A stretch of 64,000 nt of DNA from Lycorma delicatula (taxonomy: Eukaryota; Arthropoda; Insecta; Hemiptera; Fulgoridae): the NCBI RefSeq assembly GCF_047948215.1, contig NC_134463.1:57356201-57420200 (forward strand), in the 5' to 3' direction. A program made the position numbers and the translations under genes. Below, piece by piece: positions 1 to 11,289 of the stretch (the stretch's first letter is position 1; the number at the start of each line of letters is the position of its first letter). The notes under the pieces are model-generated. The model saw nothing but the letters and a program-made list of their open reading frames with translations, had not been told where the DNA came from and made no database searches.

Positions 1-197
1 GGTTGTTCGAGGTGCTGGGATGTCCAGGGCACTTTTATCTTCAATGTTTTTACAGCCCTCCAAATGTTTGTTGTACCATATGTAAACACGTGTTTTATTC
101 ATAGAAGAACTGCCAAAAGCTACAATCAATATTTCCAACATTCTGGTGCACTTTATCCACTTTTCAAGCAAAATTTAATGCCAATTGTTTGTTCCAT
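1..197 (-). pseudogene. Mariner transposase N-terminus (HTH_48/GVQW3-like), decayed, cut by window start
   Basis: Read on the minus strand from an ATG at 195-197, the translation begins MEQTIGIKFCLKSG, meets a stop, and continues with SAPECW. After a frame change it reads FGSSSMNKTRVYIWYNKHLE, then GCKNIEDKSALDIPAPRTT. This is the pattern of the first helix-turn-helix (HTH_48) of cecropia/SETMAR-type mariner transposases: a KFC...LGKSA helix, a MSKTRVYEWYKRF-like recognition helix, and an acidic EDxxRPGRPSTS-like linker. The family is recognised from motif order, not from a search. At least one stop and one frameshift make it inactive. The rest of the element would lie left of the window. It sits inside an intron of the DnaJ gene, in the same orientation. 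Confidence 0.65.
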
Positions 198-494
198 TTT
201 TCTACAGATTAAAAATCAACAACTATAACAATGTGTAACCTTTTAAACAGCCAACAATAAACTAAGCATCCAATATGGCTACTAATGTAAGTATACGTTA
301 AGGAAAAGTGTATAACAAAAAAAAGAAAAGAAAAACATTATAACAATTGGTCTTATAAAGTCCAGGAAATTAAAAAATTCCACATATTTTTTGATAATCC
401 TCATATACATTTTTTGATGAAGAAAAAAGTAATATATATACAAATGCTTTAATGGTTCAGATCCAAACTAACTGTTATATATAAAGATGTATAC

Positions 495-679
495 CTTTTT
501 CCCATTGCATTGCTTGCATCTATCTTTGGCGTTAATACGTTCTCCTTGACCTTCACAGTCGCTACACCTACACTGAACCTGTTGTATCATTGATGGACCC
601 AACTGGTTAATCTGAATTTGCATTCCAGTTCCACGGCATGTTGTGCATGTATCGACAGCACCCTTTCTGCCTCCACGTC
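495..679 (-). CDS. DNAJA1: DNAJA-type HSP40, coding exon 3 (zinc-finger repeats 2-4)
   Basis: This internal exon encodes residues 144-205 of the window's DnaJ protein. The acceptor is ...caaatag at 680-681 and the donor is AAAAAG/gtatac at 494-493. Reading is continuous with the previous exon through a split Gly codon (G + GA). It completes the first CxxCxGxG (CEKCEGRG, 139-146) and carries CTTCRGTG (155-162), CSDCEGQG (182-189) and CKQCNGKK (198-205). These eight cysteines bind two zinc ions in type I DnaJ proteins, and the segment [17 protein letters not shown] is typical of DNAJA1/DNAJA4. The exon ends in phase 0. The substrate-binding C-terminal domains, and any CaaX prenylation motif, would lie on exons left of the window. 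Confidence 0.93.
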
Positions 680-2074
680 CTATTTGAACAGAAATTGCAA
701 TTAGCTTATATCTAAAAGATAAAAATCACATTTTAAATCACTAGCCATTTGGTGAAAAATTACACAACCTGCTGTTGCACAAAATCCATTAAAATTATCC
801 ATTTGGTCAATGTTATCAAGATCTTCGTAATTAAGTAAATTGTTATCAGTAATTTAAAGAAAGTGATCATAAGAAAAGATTTGACTCGCATAATAACTCA
901 TTTTATGAGCTAAAACATCACAAATCACTTTAATAAATGAAATGAAAATATTTTAAAAGCATCAACTACAAACTTTCCTTATTCATTTATTCTATTTAAC
1001 GAACAAAATTAGAAAATAAAAGATTGTATTCCAATTCAATTTAAAGTCTTTGTAAGTATACCCTTTTACCACCAAAGGTAAGATTACTTTACAGGTAATG
1101 AAAATAAAATTATGTACATACTATTCTAAAAAAACAATATAATAATTACAGTAACTATAAACTAAAATGTGTTGAATAATTACTCTTTAGCAGTTGAGTT
1201 TACAAAATTTTGTTTAATTTTTCATCTACAGAATAAATAATATTGTTTATGTCTTAATTTGGCATGCTTAATTTTATTTTTAAGGTGAACTTCTGAATCA
1301 TCAAACAGTTTGTTTTATTAGATTAACTTTTTTTTTATTTACATACTAGTATTAAATTTTAGCATTTCTAGTTCAGATTTTGTTCAGCTTGTTTGAACTA
1401 TGTTTCACTACTACCAGTTTTTTTATGTCACAATATTTCTGAGCGTTTCTAACTGTGATCAATGCAGTACCCCAATGTTTTTGAAACATTTAGTCTTTCA
1501 GGCTTTAAGTTTGTATCGGAATTAAAAAAGAGGGTCCTGGATATATCATACAAATCAGAATCGAGTAGTTTTAAAATACTCTTAAAGAAGTGTGTCTATA
1601 CCTGATAACTTGATTAAATATTTATTTACTACATACATAATGTATACTGCACATTTACTAAAGCTCGCATATTAAATTTAACCTAACAATCTTAAGTGAA
1701 TCTAATTTCATTCTTAACCCAATTTTGCTGAAATTATTATCTAAAAATGTGTATTACCACTTGTAAAATGTTGAACTATGAAATTTTTGGTAGTGTACTG
1801 TATAACTTGTGATCATAACTAGGGCGAAAGATGTTTCATACAAATAATTTCAATTGTAATGAATAACTTACATCCTAACTGTGGCATATTCCAAATTTCA
1901 TAAAAATTGGAGGTAAATCCATAATTTTATAGAATTACATACTTTGAAACTAATTTCATAATTCATATTAGCATAAATAAAGATTTAAAACTACAACAAA
2001 ATGAATGTATTAACATCATATTTTAATATTGCTCCAACTAAAAACAAAATTCAAAAGAGATTTAATAAATATAC
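680..2074 (-). other. DNAJA intron (no features seen)
   Basis: AT-rich intron sequence between coding exons 2 and 3. No open frame, repeat array or RNA gene was recognised. Confidence 0.6.
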
Positions 2075-2372
2075 CTTCACATTTTTCACAGATAACATTC
2101 TTCTCAAGAGCCAGTTTTCTAACAGCACCCTTGTATAGATCCTCTAAGGAAACATACAACTGATGAAGAACATCTTTACCTCTCCTTTCCCTTGGTCTAC
2201 CTCTTCCTTCTCCCATAATTGGCCCAAAGAACATATCAAAAATATCCATTGGATTAGAAGCAAATCCTGCACCACCTGTTCCTTCTTTCAGGGCTTGTTC
2301 ACCACCTCTATCATAAATTGCCCTTTTATCAGGATTTGAAAGAACTTCATAAGCTTGTGAAATTAGTTTGAA
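2075..2372 (-). CDS. DNAJA1: DNAJA-type HSP40, coding exon 2 (end of J domain, G/F-like linker, start of zinc finger)
   Basis: Residues 45-143. The acceptor is ttttccag at 2373-2374 and the donor is GAAG/gtatat at 2074-2073. It opens with [20 protein letters not shown], the end of helix III and helix IV of the J domain, then [12 protein letters not shown] short Gly/Phe-like linker follows ([18 protein letters not shown]), then a basic [17 protein letters not shown] stretch and the start of the client-binding domain ([20 protein letters not shown]). This short linker, instead of a long G/F region, is characteristic of the cytosolic DNAJA1/A4 branch. Length is 298 nt, phase 1 at the 3' end, matching exon 3. 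No stop or frameshift is seen. The two flanking introns hold only repeats. Confidence 0.95.
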
Positions 2373-3179
2373 CTGGAAAAGAAGTATAATATTTTATAAA
2401 CATGTATATAAAGCGACTCATAACAATAATATTGATTGTAAATCCTTTTTTTTTTAATTTTTTTTTTATTATCAGTAAGGTTTAAATTAACTTCTTATGA
2501 GAAATCCACAATGAAAAAAGCTGGGAATGAATTTTCACAACTTTTCTGACTACATTGGTCAAGCTATGGAATCAATTTTTATCAATTCAATCATTTAAAG
2601 CTAGACCTTATGATAAAAAAATCCCTTTTTATTGAAAATAACCAAGATTATGATTTTTTCACATTTTTATGTAAAAATATTTATTTTACAAATTTTATAA
2701 GCAATAGGTATGTTGTGAGATGGACTTACATTTAAAATAAATATGGGTATCTTGTGAGATACTTTAAATTAAAAATAAATATAACAATTTTTTCTTATAT
2801 TAAAATATCTTTTGTTACCATAGACCACTGGAGTGAGACGGGCAAAAAATTGTTATGGTATTTTGAAGGCCTATTGATGTAGAAAATATAGATGCAAAAA
2901 CTTCCATTCTTTTCCAAAGCAAGATATAGGTAAAAAAAAGATATATATACATAAGTAATTTTTTAGGAAGGGGCTGAATATAGAATAACATTTTTTTGGT
3001 AATAGGCTATCTGATAAAAAGAACTTCTCTAAGAAATTTTTTTTGCTGAGTGCCCCAAATTTGAAATTTATTTTGGCCAAAAACACCCATCCAGGGTTCC
3101 CATTGAATTTTAGGATTCCTTTTTTCTGACTTTTACTGACCAATTTAGTAAAAATTTCCTGACTCTCATTAATGTTATG

Positions 3180-4400
3180 CTACTGCTGTATAATCTGCAA
3201 AATACAAACAAATTTCATTTTTTTTTTTTTAGAAATTTGACTTTACAATGGGCTATGACTTAGACTGACGTTTCTTTGATATCAATGAACTTCTTTACAT
3301 CATCCAAAATCAGCAAGGCTTACTCTAAGCATTTCACACTAACAATCAAGTCTTGAAATTTATTATTTCCTGTGCTGAGGTAAATAGCCCAACACACCGT
3401 GCTGGGCTATCGTTAATTAACAAGTAATGATCTCTTAAAAAGGTATGAATATTTCATTTGGCAAATTCAATCCCTTGTTTTCTCGGCTCCATTTACAACA
3501 TGTTAACCATTAATACAAATATTCAGGAAACACTTTTCTTCTTTCTTTCACGGCACTCCTCTATCAGCTGATCACTAAACATTTTTAAAAAGCCTAAATT
3601 CATATTTGGTCCATCCATAGATATTTGTAATAGTTTGTTTTTATCTAAAGAGGAAATAGCTTCTACAAAACCATCGTGAAGATGTTGGATAGTGGACTTT
3701 CCCAAAAATATACAGTTATAATACCTTGTTTGTACTTTACTTTGCATATGCATCAAAAAGTCAAATGTGTCCACTGACCTGCTCTGTACAATTTTATTTA
3801 ATGCTTCATCAAAAACAAGGCATCACAAGGATACAGCTGATTTTACAATATTGACACTATACAACTATCAGGAAACAATTTAAAAAGTTGCACCAATTAT
3901 ATCTTTACATGAACTCAAGGATAATTTATTTTGTAAAACACTGAGAGCCCACACAATCTCTGCTTTAGAAACACAGTCTTCATAACAACAAATAACAGCG
4001 TTGTCATTTTGCGTAAATGAAGTCAAGTGTCATTTGCTGCTGAAATGCTATTACATTGACCAGAAGAACCAAGCAAAGAACACACAGATTTATCACAAAC
4101 ACTGTTTTCACAACTGTTGATCAGAGTTTTAGTCTGCTGCGTTGAAGTATCACTGGAAGATAAAAATGTTTTCAGTGAAGGCTGAGAATTCTTTAATTTT
4201 ATTTCGTCATGTTGCATTCCTTTAGTGTGCAAAGTAACTTTCTTTCAGCCCATATTGCTCAGTCCAAAATGTTTTCTATACACATCACAAAAAACATGAT
4301 ATATACCTCTCTACCTCTTTTCAACTAACTGAATTCTGGGAGTAAGTTTATATCTAACCACTGGTCACTAAACTGAGTCTTTTTAGATGCCATTTAAAAG
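3180..4400 (-). pseudogene. hAT-like transposase with BED/C2H2-type finger, decayed
   Basis: Minus-strand frames, interrupted by stops, carry in order: a zinc finger (CDVYRKHFGLSNMG then LHTKGMQHD, about 4200-4310); a Ser/Thr-rich linker (KLKNSQPSLKTFLSS); a broken central part with VQLFKLFPDSCIVS (about 3850); SRYY-like NCIFLGKSTIQHLHDGF and LDKNKLLQISMDGPNMN (3550-3740), the RNase H-fold region of hAT/ZBED-like proteins; and DHYLLINDSPARC (about 3400). The order and motifs match a family of hAT-derived ORFs common in insect genomes, usually with an SMDGPNVN motif. Several stops and frameshifts make it dead. It lies in the intron between coding exons 1 and 2 of the DnaJ gene. The exact ends are not resolved. 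Confidence 0.6.
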
Positions 4401-4774
4401 CAATTAATTACACCTAACAAACAATAAAATAAAATTAATGATTGTTTGAGAGAAATTCCTAGAAATTTCCTGTTTTTCAGGAATTTATATTTAAATTTTC
4501 AATTGTAATTTTTTGTTAAAATTCACCACCAAAAAAATTAACTGCAATTTGAACTACTCCTTTAAAAAAAAAAAATTAGGAAATATAAGTAAGAACAGGA
4601 CGTTAATGGCTGTTGGCATTACTTAAAAATACTTTATTAATAGCAAACATTATTAGATTTAATTCGGTAACAAAAATGCAAATCTCTGAAAAAGTTTGCA
4701 ATTTTTCGCGATTTTTTCTAAAAATTTGTTTGTGATATTTTCTGCCTGTGGGAACCATGCAACCCTTTTTCCAA

Positions 4775-5016
4775 TTTTTGAAAAAATGTAATACATTCAG
4801 AATATCAGTCAACAAAGTCCATGGTTATAAGATCAAATACAGGTCAACATACATAATAAGTACATATGGACAAACATGTTTCTGACTAAAATCATTTTTT
4901 GAAAAAATTTAATACATTCAGAATATCAGTCAACAAAGTCCATGGTTATAAAGATCAAATACAGGCCAACATACATAATAAGTACATATGGACAAACATG
5001 TTTCTGTCTAAAATCA
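4775..5016. repeat. Two-copy tandem duplication, 121-bp unit
   Basis: The block containing ATACATTCAGAATATCAGTC occurs at 4791 and again at 4912, a period of 121 bp. The units run to ACAAACATGTTTCTG(A/T)CTAAAATCATTTTTT and differ by only a few substitutions and one inserted A. This looks like a recent local duplication inside the DNAJA intron, with no coding content. Confidence 0.9.
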
Positions 5017-5412
5017 TTTTTTTTTAATTTGGGAGCATTGAAATAATTCTTTTTTTTTTGAGATTTACAATTTATTTACATCTATATTTTTTGTTAAAAT
5101 TTTAAAAATCTCGAGGCACAAAACTTGAAAAAAAGACCCATTTTTTTTCTTTTTAATGACAGCTGCTACAGAAGCATATATTGCTATAACCAGGAAAATA
5201 ACAGCAGTTTAATCTAGTACTTAAAAGGAGCAACATTTACATTTGTCTTAAGCTAGATTGATTAATATAACAATATAAATATATTTTGATAAAGTAAACT
5301 TCATTTAATAGGCAGACGGACACAGACATATCCTTGAAATTTAACTTTTGATTATAAATTTTATTTTCTAAACAAAAAAAAAAGACAGTAATTAGCTAAA
5401 TAAATCAAACTA

Positions 5413-5587
<175 letters not shown>

Positions 5588-6531
5588 CTGAAAAATACTC
5601 GTAGATTATAAAATTTAATTTTGTTTAGTAACAAAGATTACAAAGAAAAAACCTGATATAAAATTTATTATGCATATTTCATGAGATGAAAAGATATTAG
5701 GAAAAAAATACTATAATTGTTACCCTTAGCATAATAGTATACAAATTCACTTAGTGGCAAGCCGTAAAATTAAATAAAAGAAACTAGAGGACCATGCCCT
5801 CATGGCCACCTGCAACTGCAGTCCAATTTTTTTTTTTTACAAAGATAATAAGTACATTTCTTTTTAGATACAATTTTTATACCATTTTCTCATTTTAATT
5901 TTCATCTTCCTAGCCGCTTACATTAGATGGCTCAAACCTTGAGGTTAGAAAGTGATAATTATCTATTATGAACAAAGTATGGGAAGCATTTAAATACTTT
6001 TTAACACCTGACAAATATCAAACTATTAGGCTTTAGATTAATTATAGTATTTGTCACTGGTTTTAATTACGAGTAGCGAAAACATGATGTATGTATAGCA
6101 TTAAGGTATCACGTATTCCGAAAGATGTTCCTTCTTCACCAAATTAGTTTATGAATTATTTTTTAATAAATCATCAATAAAATCAGGAGCAGTTTTATTA
6201 AAAAAAAAAAAACACCTTTGCAAATTAAGTTGTTTTACAGAACCAAGCTTTTAATGTAATCACACTAATTACACTCTCCAGAAACAATTCTGTTAAATTT
6301 AGAACTACATTTACTTGAAACATTATGTCAATAATAAAATGTCAATTTTTCCATTCCCTTTTGACAATGAATGCTTTAAATTGACCAAACAAAAGCAGGT
6401 TTTCTCATAATTTTACCACTGAAAATTTGTTCACAAATTATATGAACATCCACAATTAACCTTAAATTATGAATCAACAATTAAAGACTTCACAGGACTA
6501 AATTGGATTGATGAACATCACCACAATAGCT

Positions 6532-6845
6532 GCCAGGTACCTTTATTTTTTTTTCCTGTTTAGCCTCCGGGAATTACTGTTCAGGTATTACTTCAGAGGA
6601 TGAATGAGGATGATATGTATGAATGTAAATGAAGTATAAGTCTTGTACAGTCTCAGTTCAATCATTCCTGAGATGTGTGGTTAATTGAAACCCAACCACC
6701 AAAGAACACAAATATCCACGATCTAGTATTCAAATCTGTGTGAAAATAACAGACTTAACTAGGACTTGAATGCTGGAACTCTCGACTTCTAAATCAGCTG
6801 ATTTGGGAAGACGCATTCACTGCTACACCAATCCATGGGTTACCG
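6532..6845 (-). mobile_element. tRNA-derived SINE, array copy 1 (most diverged)
   Basis: First of four head-to-tail copies of a roughly 300-bp SINE. On the minus strand the element starts with a tRNA-like head containing pol III A and B boxes. A unique body follows, ending in a CCGGAGGCTAAACAGG-type segment and an A-rich tail (the plus-strand T tract at 6542-6554). This copy differs from the others at many positions, for example CTTCTAAATCAG in place of CTTCCAAATCAG, and so is the oldest or a separate insertion. Its left border GCCAGGTACC is a variant of the 10-bp junction seen between all copies. Confidence 0.8.
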
Positions 6846-7146
6846 GCCAAGTACCTTTCTTTTTTTCTGTTTAGCCTCTGGTAACTACCGTTTAGATAAT
6901 ACTTCAGAGGATGATATGTATGAGTGTGAATGAAGTGTAGTCTTGTACATTCTCAGTTTGACCATACCCGAGATGTGTGGTTAATTGAAACCCAACCACC
7001 AAAGAACACCGGTATCCACGATCTAGTATTCAAGTCCGTGTAAAAATAGCTGGCTTTACTAGGACTTTAACACTGGAACTCTCGACTTCCAAATCAGCTG
7101 ATTTGGGAAGACGCGTTCACCACTAGACCAACCCGGTGGGTTACCT
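6846..7146 (-). mobile_element. tRNA-derived SINE, array copy 2
   Basis: Second tandem copy, bordered by GCCAAGTACC at 6846 and ACCAAGTACC at 7147. It is about 301 bp and lacks the GATGAATGAG repeat present in the other copies after TTCAGAG, a small internal deletion. Its tRNA-like head, on the right in plus coordinates, keeps the A box, the B box and the AAATCAGCTGATTT palindrome. Confidence 0.85.
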
Positions 7147-7465
7147 ACCAAGTACCTTTTTTCTTTTTCTTTTTCCTGTTTAGCCTCCAGTAACTACCGT
7201 TTAGATAATACTTCAGAGGATGAATGAGGATGATATGTATGAGTGTGAATGAAGTGTAGTCTTGTACATTCTCAGTTCGACCATACCTGAGATGTGTGGT
7301 TAATTGAAACCCAACCACCAAAGAACACCGGTATCCACGATCTAGTATTCAAGTCCGTGTAAAAATAGCTGGCTTTACTAGGACTTTAACACTGGAACTC
7401 TCGACTTCCAAATCAGCTGATTTGGGAAGACGCGTTCACCACTAGACCAACCCGGTGGGTTACCT
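7147..7465 (-). mobile_element. tRNA-derived SINE, array copy 3
   Basis: Third copy, 319 bp. It is virtually identical to the first part of copy 4 and identical to copy 2 in the head (CTTTAACACTGGAACTCTCG). The T tract TTTTTTCTTTTTCTTTTTCC is shared with copy 4, so copies 3 and 4 probably arose by recent duplication and not by independent retroposition. Confidence 0.88.
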
Positions 7466-7794
7466 ACCAAGTACCTTTTTTCTTTTTCTTTTTCCTGTTT
7501 AGCCTCCAGTAACTACCGTTTAGATAATACTTCAGAGGATGAATGAGGATGATATGTATGAGTGTGAATGAAGTGTAGTCTTGTACATTCTCAGTTCGAC
7601 CATACCTGAGATGTGTGGTTAATTGAAACCCAACCACCAAAGAACACCGGTATCCACGATCTAGTATTCAAATCCGTGTAAAAATACCTGGCTTTACTAG
7701 GACTTGAACGCTGGAACTCTCGACTTCCAAATCAGCTGATTTGGGAAGACGCGTTCACCACTAGACCAATCCGGTGGTCTACCTGCCAAGTACC
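7466..7794 (-). mobile_element. tRNA-derived SINE, array copy 4 (best-preserved promoter)
   Basis: Fourth copy. Minus-strand pol III signals are an A-box-like TGGTCTAGTGG (7758-7768) and a B-box GTTCAAGTCC (7700-7709), matching GWTCRANNC. Between them lies a perfect 18-bp palindrome, CCAAATCAGCTGATTTGG (7727-7744), where a tRNA anticodon or variable arm would be. The copy ends at the right in GCCAAGTACC (7785-7794), the same 10 bp found at the other junctions. As a SINE it encodes no protein and would depend on a LINE for movement. No pol III terminator run was identified within the head. Confidence 0.88.
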
Positions 7795-9054
7795 TAACCA
7801 TGTCAAACCCCACTGAAAGTTTAGGTTAAGTACAATTGCTACCTAACAAAATTACAATGGTTTAGAAAACAGATTTTGAAAATATTTACAGAAACAAGAG
7901 GGTGGAATAAATCTGTTTGGATAATGTTGCCCTTTTATTGTCAATACCATTTCAAAGATTGTAATGAAAATTAAAAAATGGAGATCAAAAATTTGGTATA
8001 TTTAAAACATCTGTAAAGTATAACTAAAAATGTTCATATTAAATAACAAGCACAAAATCTTGGCAATGAACTGAATTACTTTATTAAGTACTTTGATATT
8101 AAGTAAAACATCTTCAAGAATATTCGTTTAAAGAAAATTAGATATTATCCTCCTCATATTCAACATTTAAGATTGGATAAATTCTATTTAATCAACCATA
8201 TCCTCCCAAAAAGGACAAAAACAAAAATCAATAAGATGCAAAATAAATCTTAACCATCTGACAGATAGAATAAAGAATCAATTTATACTTTCAAACAAAT
8301 TCACTTATAAAATTTAAATGGGTTTTAAGATGTTTATGGCTGAATTCCAGTGCCCACACAATGAAGACATAATTGTACAATAAAAATGTAATAGCTCATC
8401 ATAAAAGTGGGTGGATTCAAGGACAACTAAAGCTAAAATGAACATTTGATTCTTCATACTCACAGATTTCCTAATAAGTAAAACAAATCAATAAGCATAA
8501 TGAAATAAATAAAAACAATTTTGAATATTAAATTATTGCAGCTACATCTTGAACTGCTAATTATTAGTAATGTTTTTCTGAAATATTTGAAGTATAACAT
8601 TTGAGATTGACAAAATTAGTAAGAAAGAATAAAGTTATTTTTTTAAACATTTAATTAATATAACACAAAACGATTAATTTTCTTGAAATAAAAATTACAG
8701 TAACCACTCTTTATTGTGAGCACTTTATAATAGTGATGGCATCTTGGTGTTTACAGATGTTTCAGAGAATCTAAATGAAATCGTTAACTTAGCAACATTT
8801 AAGTAGACGACACAATTTCCAAATCAGCTTGGAGGAGGCCTATATGGCTTATTAATAATTAAGAGGTGAAAATGAATTTTCTTTACATTTTATGGTACAA
8901 GGAGTATGAAAATATCACTCACTTAAATTGGGGTTTCTTTTTACATATATAGGTCTAGAATAAAATTTTATGCCTTGAAAATCTTCAATATTACTAGATC
9001 AATTCTTTGGAAATCCGCTAAAAATCCTTTAATGTATTTCTTTCTTTTTTTCCC

Positions 9055-9200
9055 TAGCTGATGTTTGTATTTGATCAACCCCTAAGTCTGTATGCTGCTG
9101 TGGTTGCCGATGATTTTGCTTGTCTGATTTCATTAACAAGACTCTTCCATGTGTGGCAATCCATGGCCATTGTCCAGGCCTCATTAAGGTTTACAATGCG
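9055..9200 (-). pseudogene. Non-LTR retrotransposon ORF2 C-terminal fragment
   Basis: On the minus strand, positions 9200 to about 9055 translate as NLNEAWTMAMDCHTWKSLVN, then EIRQAKSSATTAAYRLRG and a stop. A run of the type W-x-x-A-x-D-R-x-x-W-(R/K)-x-L-V at the extreme C-terminus is typical of RTE/jockey-type reverse transcriptase ORFs. The fragment is short, so the class is uncertain. A 61-codon plus-strand frame over the same bases is its shadow. It lies in the first DNAJA intron. Confidence 0.45.
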
Positions 9201-11104
9201 CTTTTTTTATATCATCAATCTGCTTGATTCAATGTATTTACAGTGAATAATACAATATAGCTAAATCTATATTTGGCAAATAAAAATTTCTGAAGTCTAT
9301 CCTTGTAAGCATGACTTTTGTTCACAAATGTAATTGTGTACATATATTTTAAAAAGAAAAATACCAATATTCATTGCACGATTTTAGAGTGTAGTTATAA
9401 CAAATTGATTTATGAGGGATAGAGTTTTCCTTCTTAAATTTTTTTTGCATTTCTGCCTTAATATCCAGTGTCTGAAGTGATGTCAGACTTAAAAGAGTGA
9501 AGAAACTGTATAAGAGTTAAAAATAGCTCATAGCAGAAGGAAGGAACTAATTATCTTAGAATATAAATGAGTTAGAAAATAACTAAATAATGTATAGAAA
9601 ATAACAATTTGAACGTACATGCTTTGTCCAGTTTTTAATATAAATCTAACTTTAAAAAGTTGTTTAGAAATTTATGAAAAATCTAATTTAAACAAATTAT
9701 AATTTTTGATTCAGTCATATTACCACTTAAACGGTCATAAAAAAGCAATATATATAAAAAAGCAACATTCCTAACATCTTATAAAAAACAACAGAATTAA
9801 TCAAATACAGATTTTTAATTCCAAAGCAAAAAAGGCATCTTGTTTCTAGTATTTTGATTAGCATTCATACCAGTATATCAAAATGTTTTGCAATACATCA
9901 TTATGTCTATTTCATATATAAATATATATATTTATTCTGTACTTTGGCTGAATAAAATAACACACACATATATATATTACTATTGTAAAATACTAAAATT
10001 GGAAAATGTTAATTATGTCACAAATCGATATAGTTAAGATAGGAGCTTCCTTTGCATGCTCTTCAATAAAATAATTACCTCAGTGTCAATAATAACTAAT
10101 TTGTGTAGTTTAATCAAGTAATTATAAACCAAACACAAATAAAATGTAATAAATAAATACAAATCAAAAGTGAGACACAAAAATGTTACTATTTCTTGGA
10201 TTGAAAACAACCTACCAATAGAACAGATAAAAACTTGAAAAATCAATAATTTTGCACCCTTAAAATTGGTAATAAATATGTTGCACACATCATTTATAAA
10301 ATAGATATATACACCAACTAATGAGTTTACACAATTAATTATAAAATTAATCGAGAAATAACAGGCTAATGCCCAGACTAACCAGGCTTGGCATTTTTAC
10401 ACCAGTTACACTTTACGAACAAAACTTTTTCGTCTTGTTTTACCCAAGCTTCCAATAATTTTTTTTCTATCAAAAGTAGTTAAAATACTAAGTAATTTTA
10501 GTATTTATTTGTGTTTTGATTTAATATAATTGAAATAAAACACATTTTGGAAACTTTCAATTCTTAACTAAAACATTATAGAACAGCAATAACAGAAACA
10601 ATGCATATTACCATTGTAATTGTTAAATTCAAATATACTTTACAGGTCTGTACGTAAAAAAAGTCAAAACTCAGCATTCGATCGCAGAATGCAACAAAAT
10701 CGAATTTAGTAAATACGCAATATTTTCATTACCTGCAGTCAACATATAATATACTAATAATAGAACAGGCACATCACTGTAACAAATATATTTGAAATTC
10801 TATAGCACTGTATAACTACAAATAATAAAGCCAATATCAATCAGTAAGACTTTAGTTATAAGTATCTAGTCGTAAAAAATTGGTTTACTGTATATAATAT
10901 TTATAATTCAAACTACTGTTCACAATCAAACTTTTAGCAGACCTAACTACCATAAAAATACAATGTGCTGAGTAACCAATACGGAAATTACAGTTATAAA
11001 ACGACAGGTAAAGAAAGTCAATTTACATGAAATAATCAGCATGAAACAAGTAGATGCAACATAAAATAAAAACTAATAACTAAATAATAATATTTAAAAC
11101 TTAC

Positions 11105-11215
11105 CTTAAAAATACACGCTCTGCTTCAGACAGGTATTATTTTCAAGTTTTAACGTTTCCACGGAACAGCGAATACTAAACTAAAATAAGTTGTCTCAAA
11201 GATTCTAATAGCCGA
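11105..11215 (-). other. DNAJA1: Probable non-coding first exon (5' UTR) of the DNAJA gene
   Basis: On the minus strand a good donor, TTTTTAAG/gtaagttt, ends at 11105. It lies just downstream of the promoter elements at 11225-11285 and about 5.5 kb before the coding-exon acceptor at 5588. A non-coding first exon is common in this family. The donor boundary is seen in the sequence; the transcription start (placed near 11215) is only a guess, because no TATA box or clear initiator stands out. Confidence 0.5.
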
Positions 11216-11224
11216 CCTGTGATG

Positions 11225-11237
11225 GAACCTTCTAGAA
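11225..11237 (-). promoter_or_regulatory. Heat-shock element (three perfect units)
   Basis: The plus-strand sequence is GAAccTTCtaGAA: three alternating nGAAn units with exact 5-bp spacing. On the minus strand it reads TTCtaGAAggTTC. This is the textbook HSF1 trimer site. It lies upstream of the putative first exon of an HSP40 gene, which is the expected context. Confidence 0.8.
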
Positions 11238-11260
11238 AAGAGAGACAGACCGTATATTGA

Positions 11261-11265
11261 CCAAT
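11261..11265. promoter_or_regulatory. CCAAT box
   Basis: CCAAT on the plus strand in the context gaCCAATcat, a good NF-Y-type pentamer. It lies 24 bp upstream of the heat-shock element relative to the minus-strand gene. CCAAT boxes commonly cooperate with heat-shock elements in chaperone promoters. Confidence 0.5.
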
Positions 11266-11277
11266 CATATGAGAACG

Positions 11278-11285
11278 TGACGTCA
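11278..11285. promoter_or_regulatory. Full palindromic CRE (TGACGTCA)
   Basis: The eight-base palindrome TGACGTCA is the consensus site for CREB/ATF bZIP factors. It is 41 bp upstream of the heat-shock element, in the same compact promoter. A perfect 8-mer with two CpG-type steps is unlikely by chance in such AT-rich DNA. Confidence 0.6.
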
Positions 11286-11289
11286 TTAC

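Larger units (their letters stand above)
5588..11104 (-). other. DNAJA first intron
   Basis: About 5.5 kb between the putative non-coding exon and the first coding exon. Besides the SINE array (6532-7794) and the LINE scrap (about 9.1 kb), it is AT-rich sequence in which I see nothing supportable. No other exon or RNA gene was found. Confidence 0.5.

Noticed and set aside
2871..3143. 90-codon minus-strand frame
   Set aside because: Phe/Leu/Lys-rich, no domain. Lies in an intron beside the hAT remnant and does not match its family.
7700..7770. A functional tRNA gene
   Set aside because: A and B boxes are present, but no acceptor stem or cloverleaf forms and the anticodon arm is replaced by a palindrome. 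It is the head of a repeated SINE.
6532..7794. CRISPR array
   Set aside because: Direct repeats are about 300 bp with no spacers, and the organism is a eukaryote. These are tandem SINEs.
9061..9246. 61-codon plus-strand frame
   Set aside because: It is the complement of the minus-strand LINE C-terminal fragment and has no family resemblance of its own.
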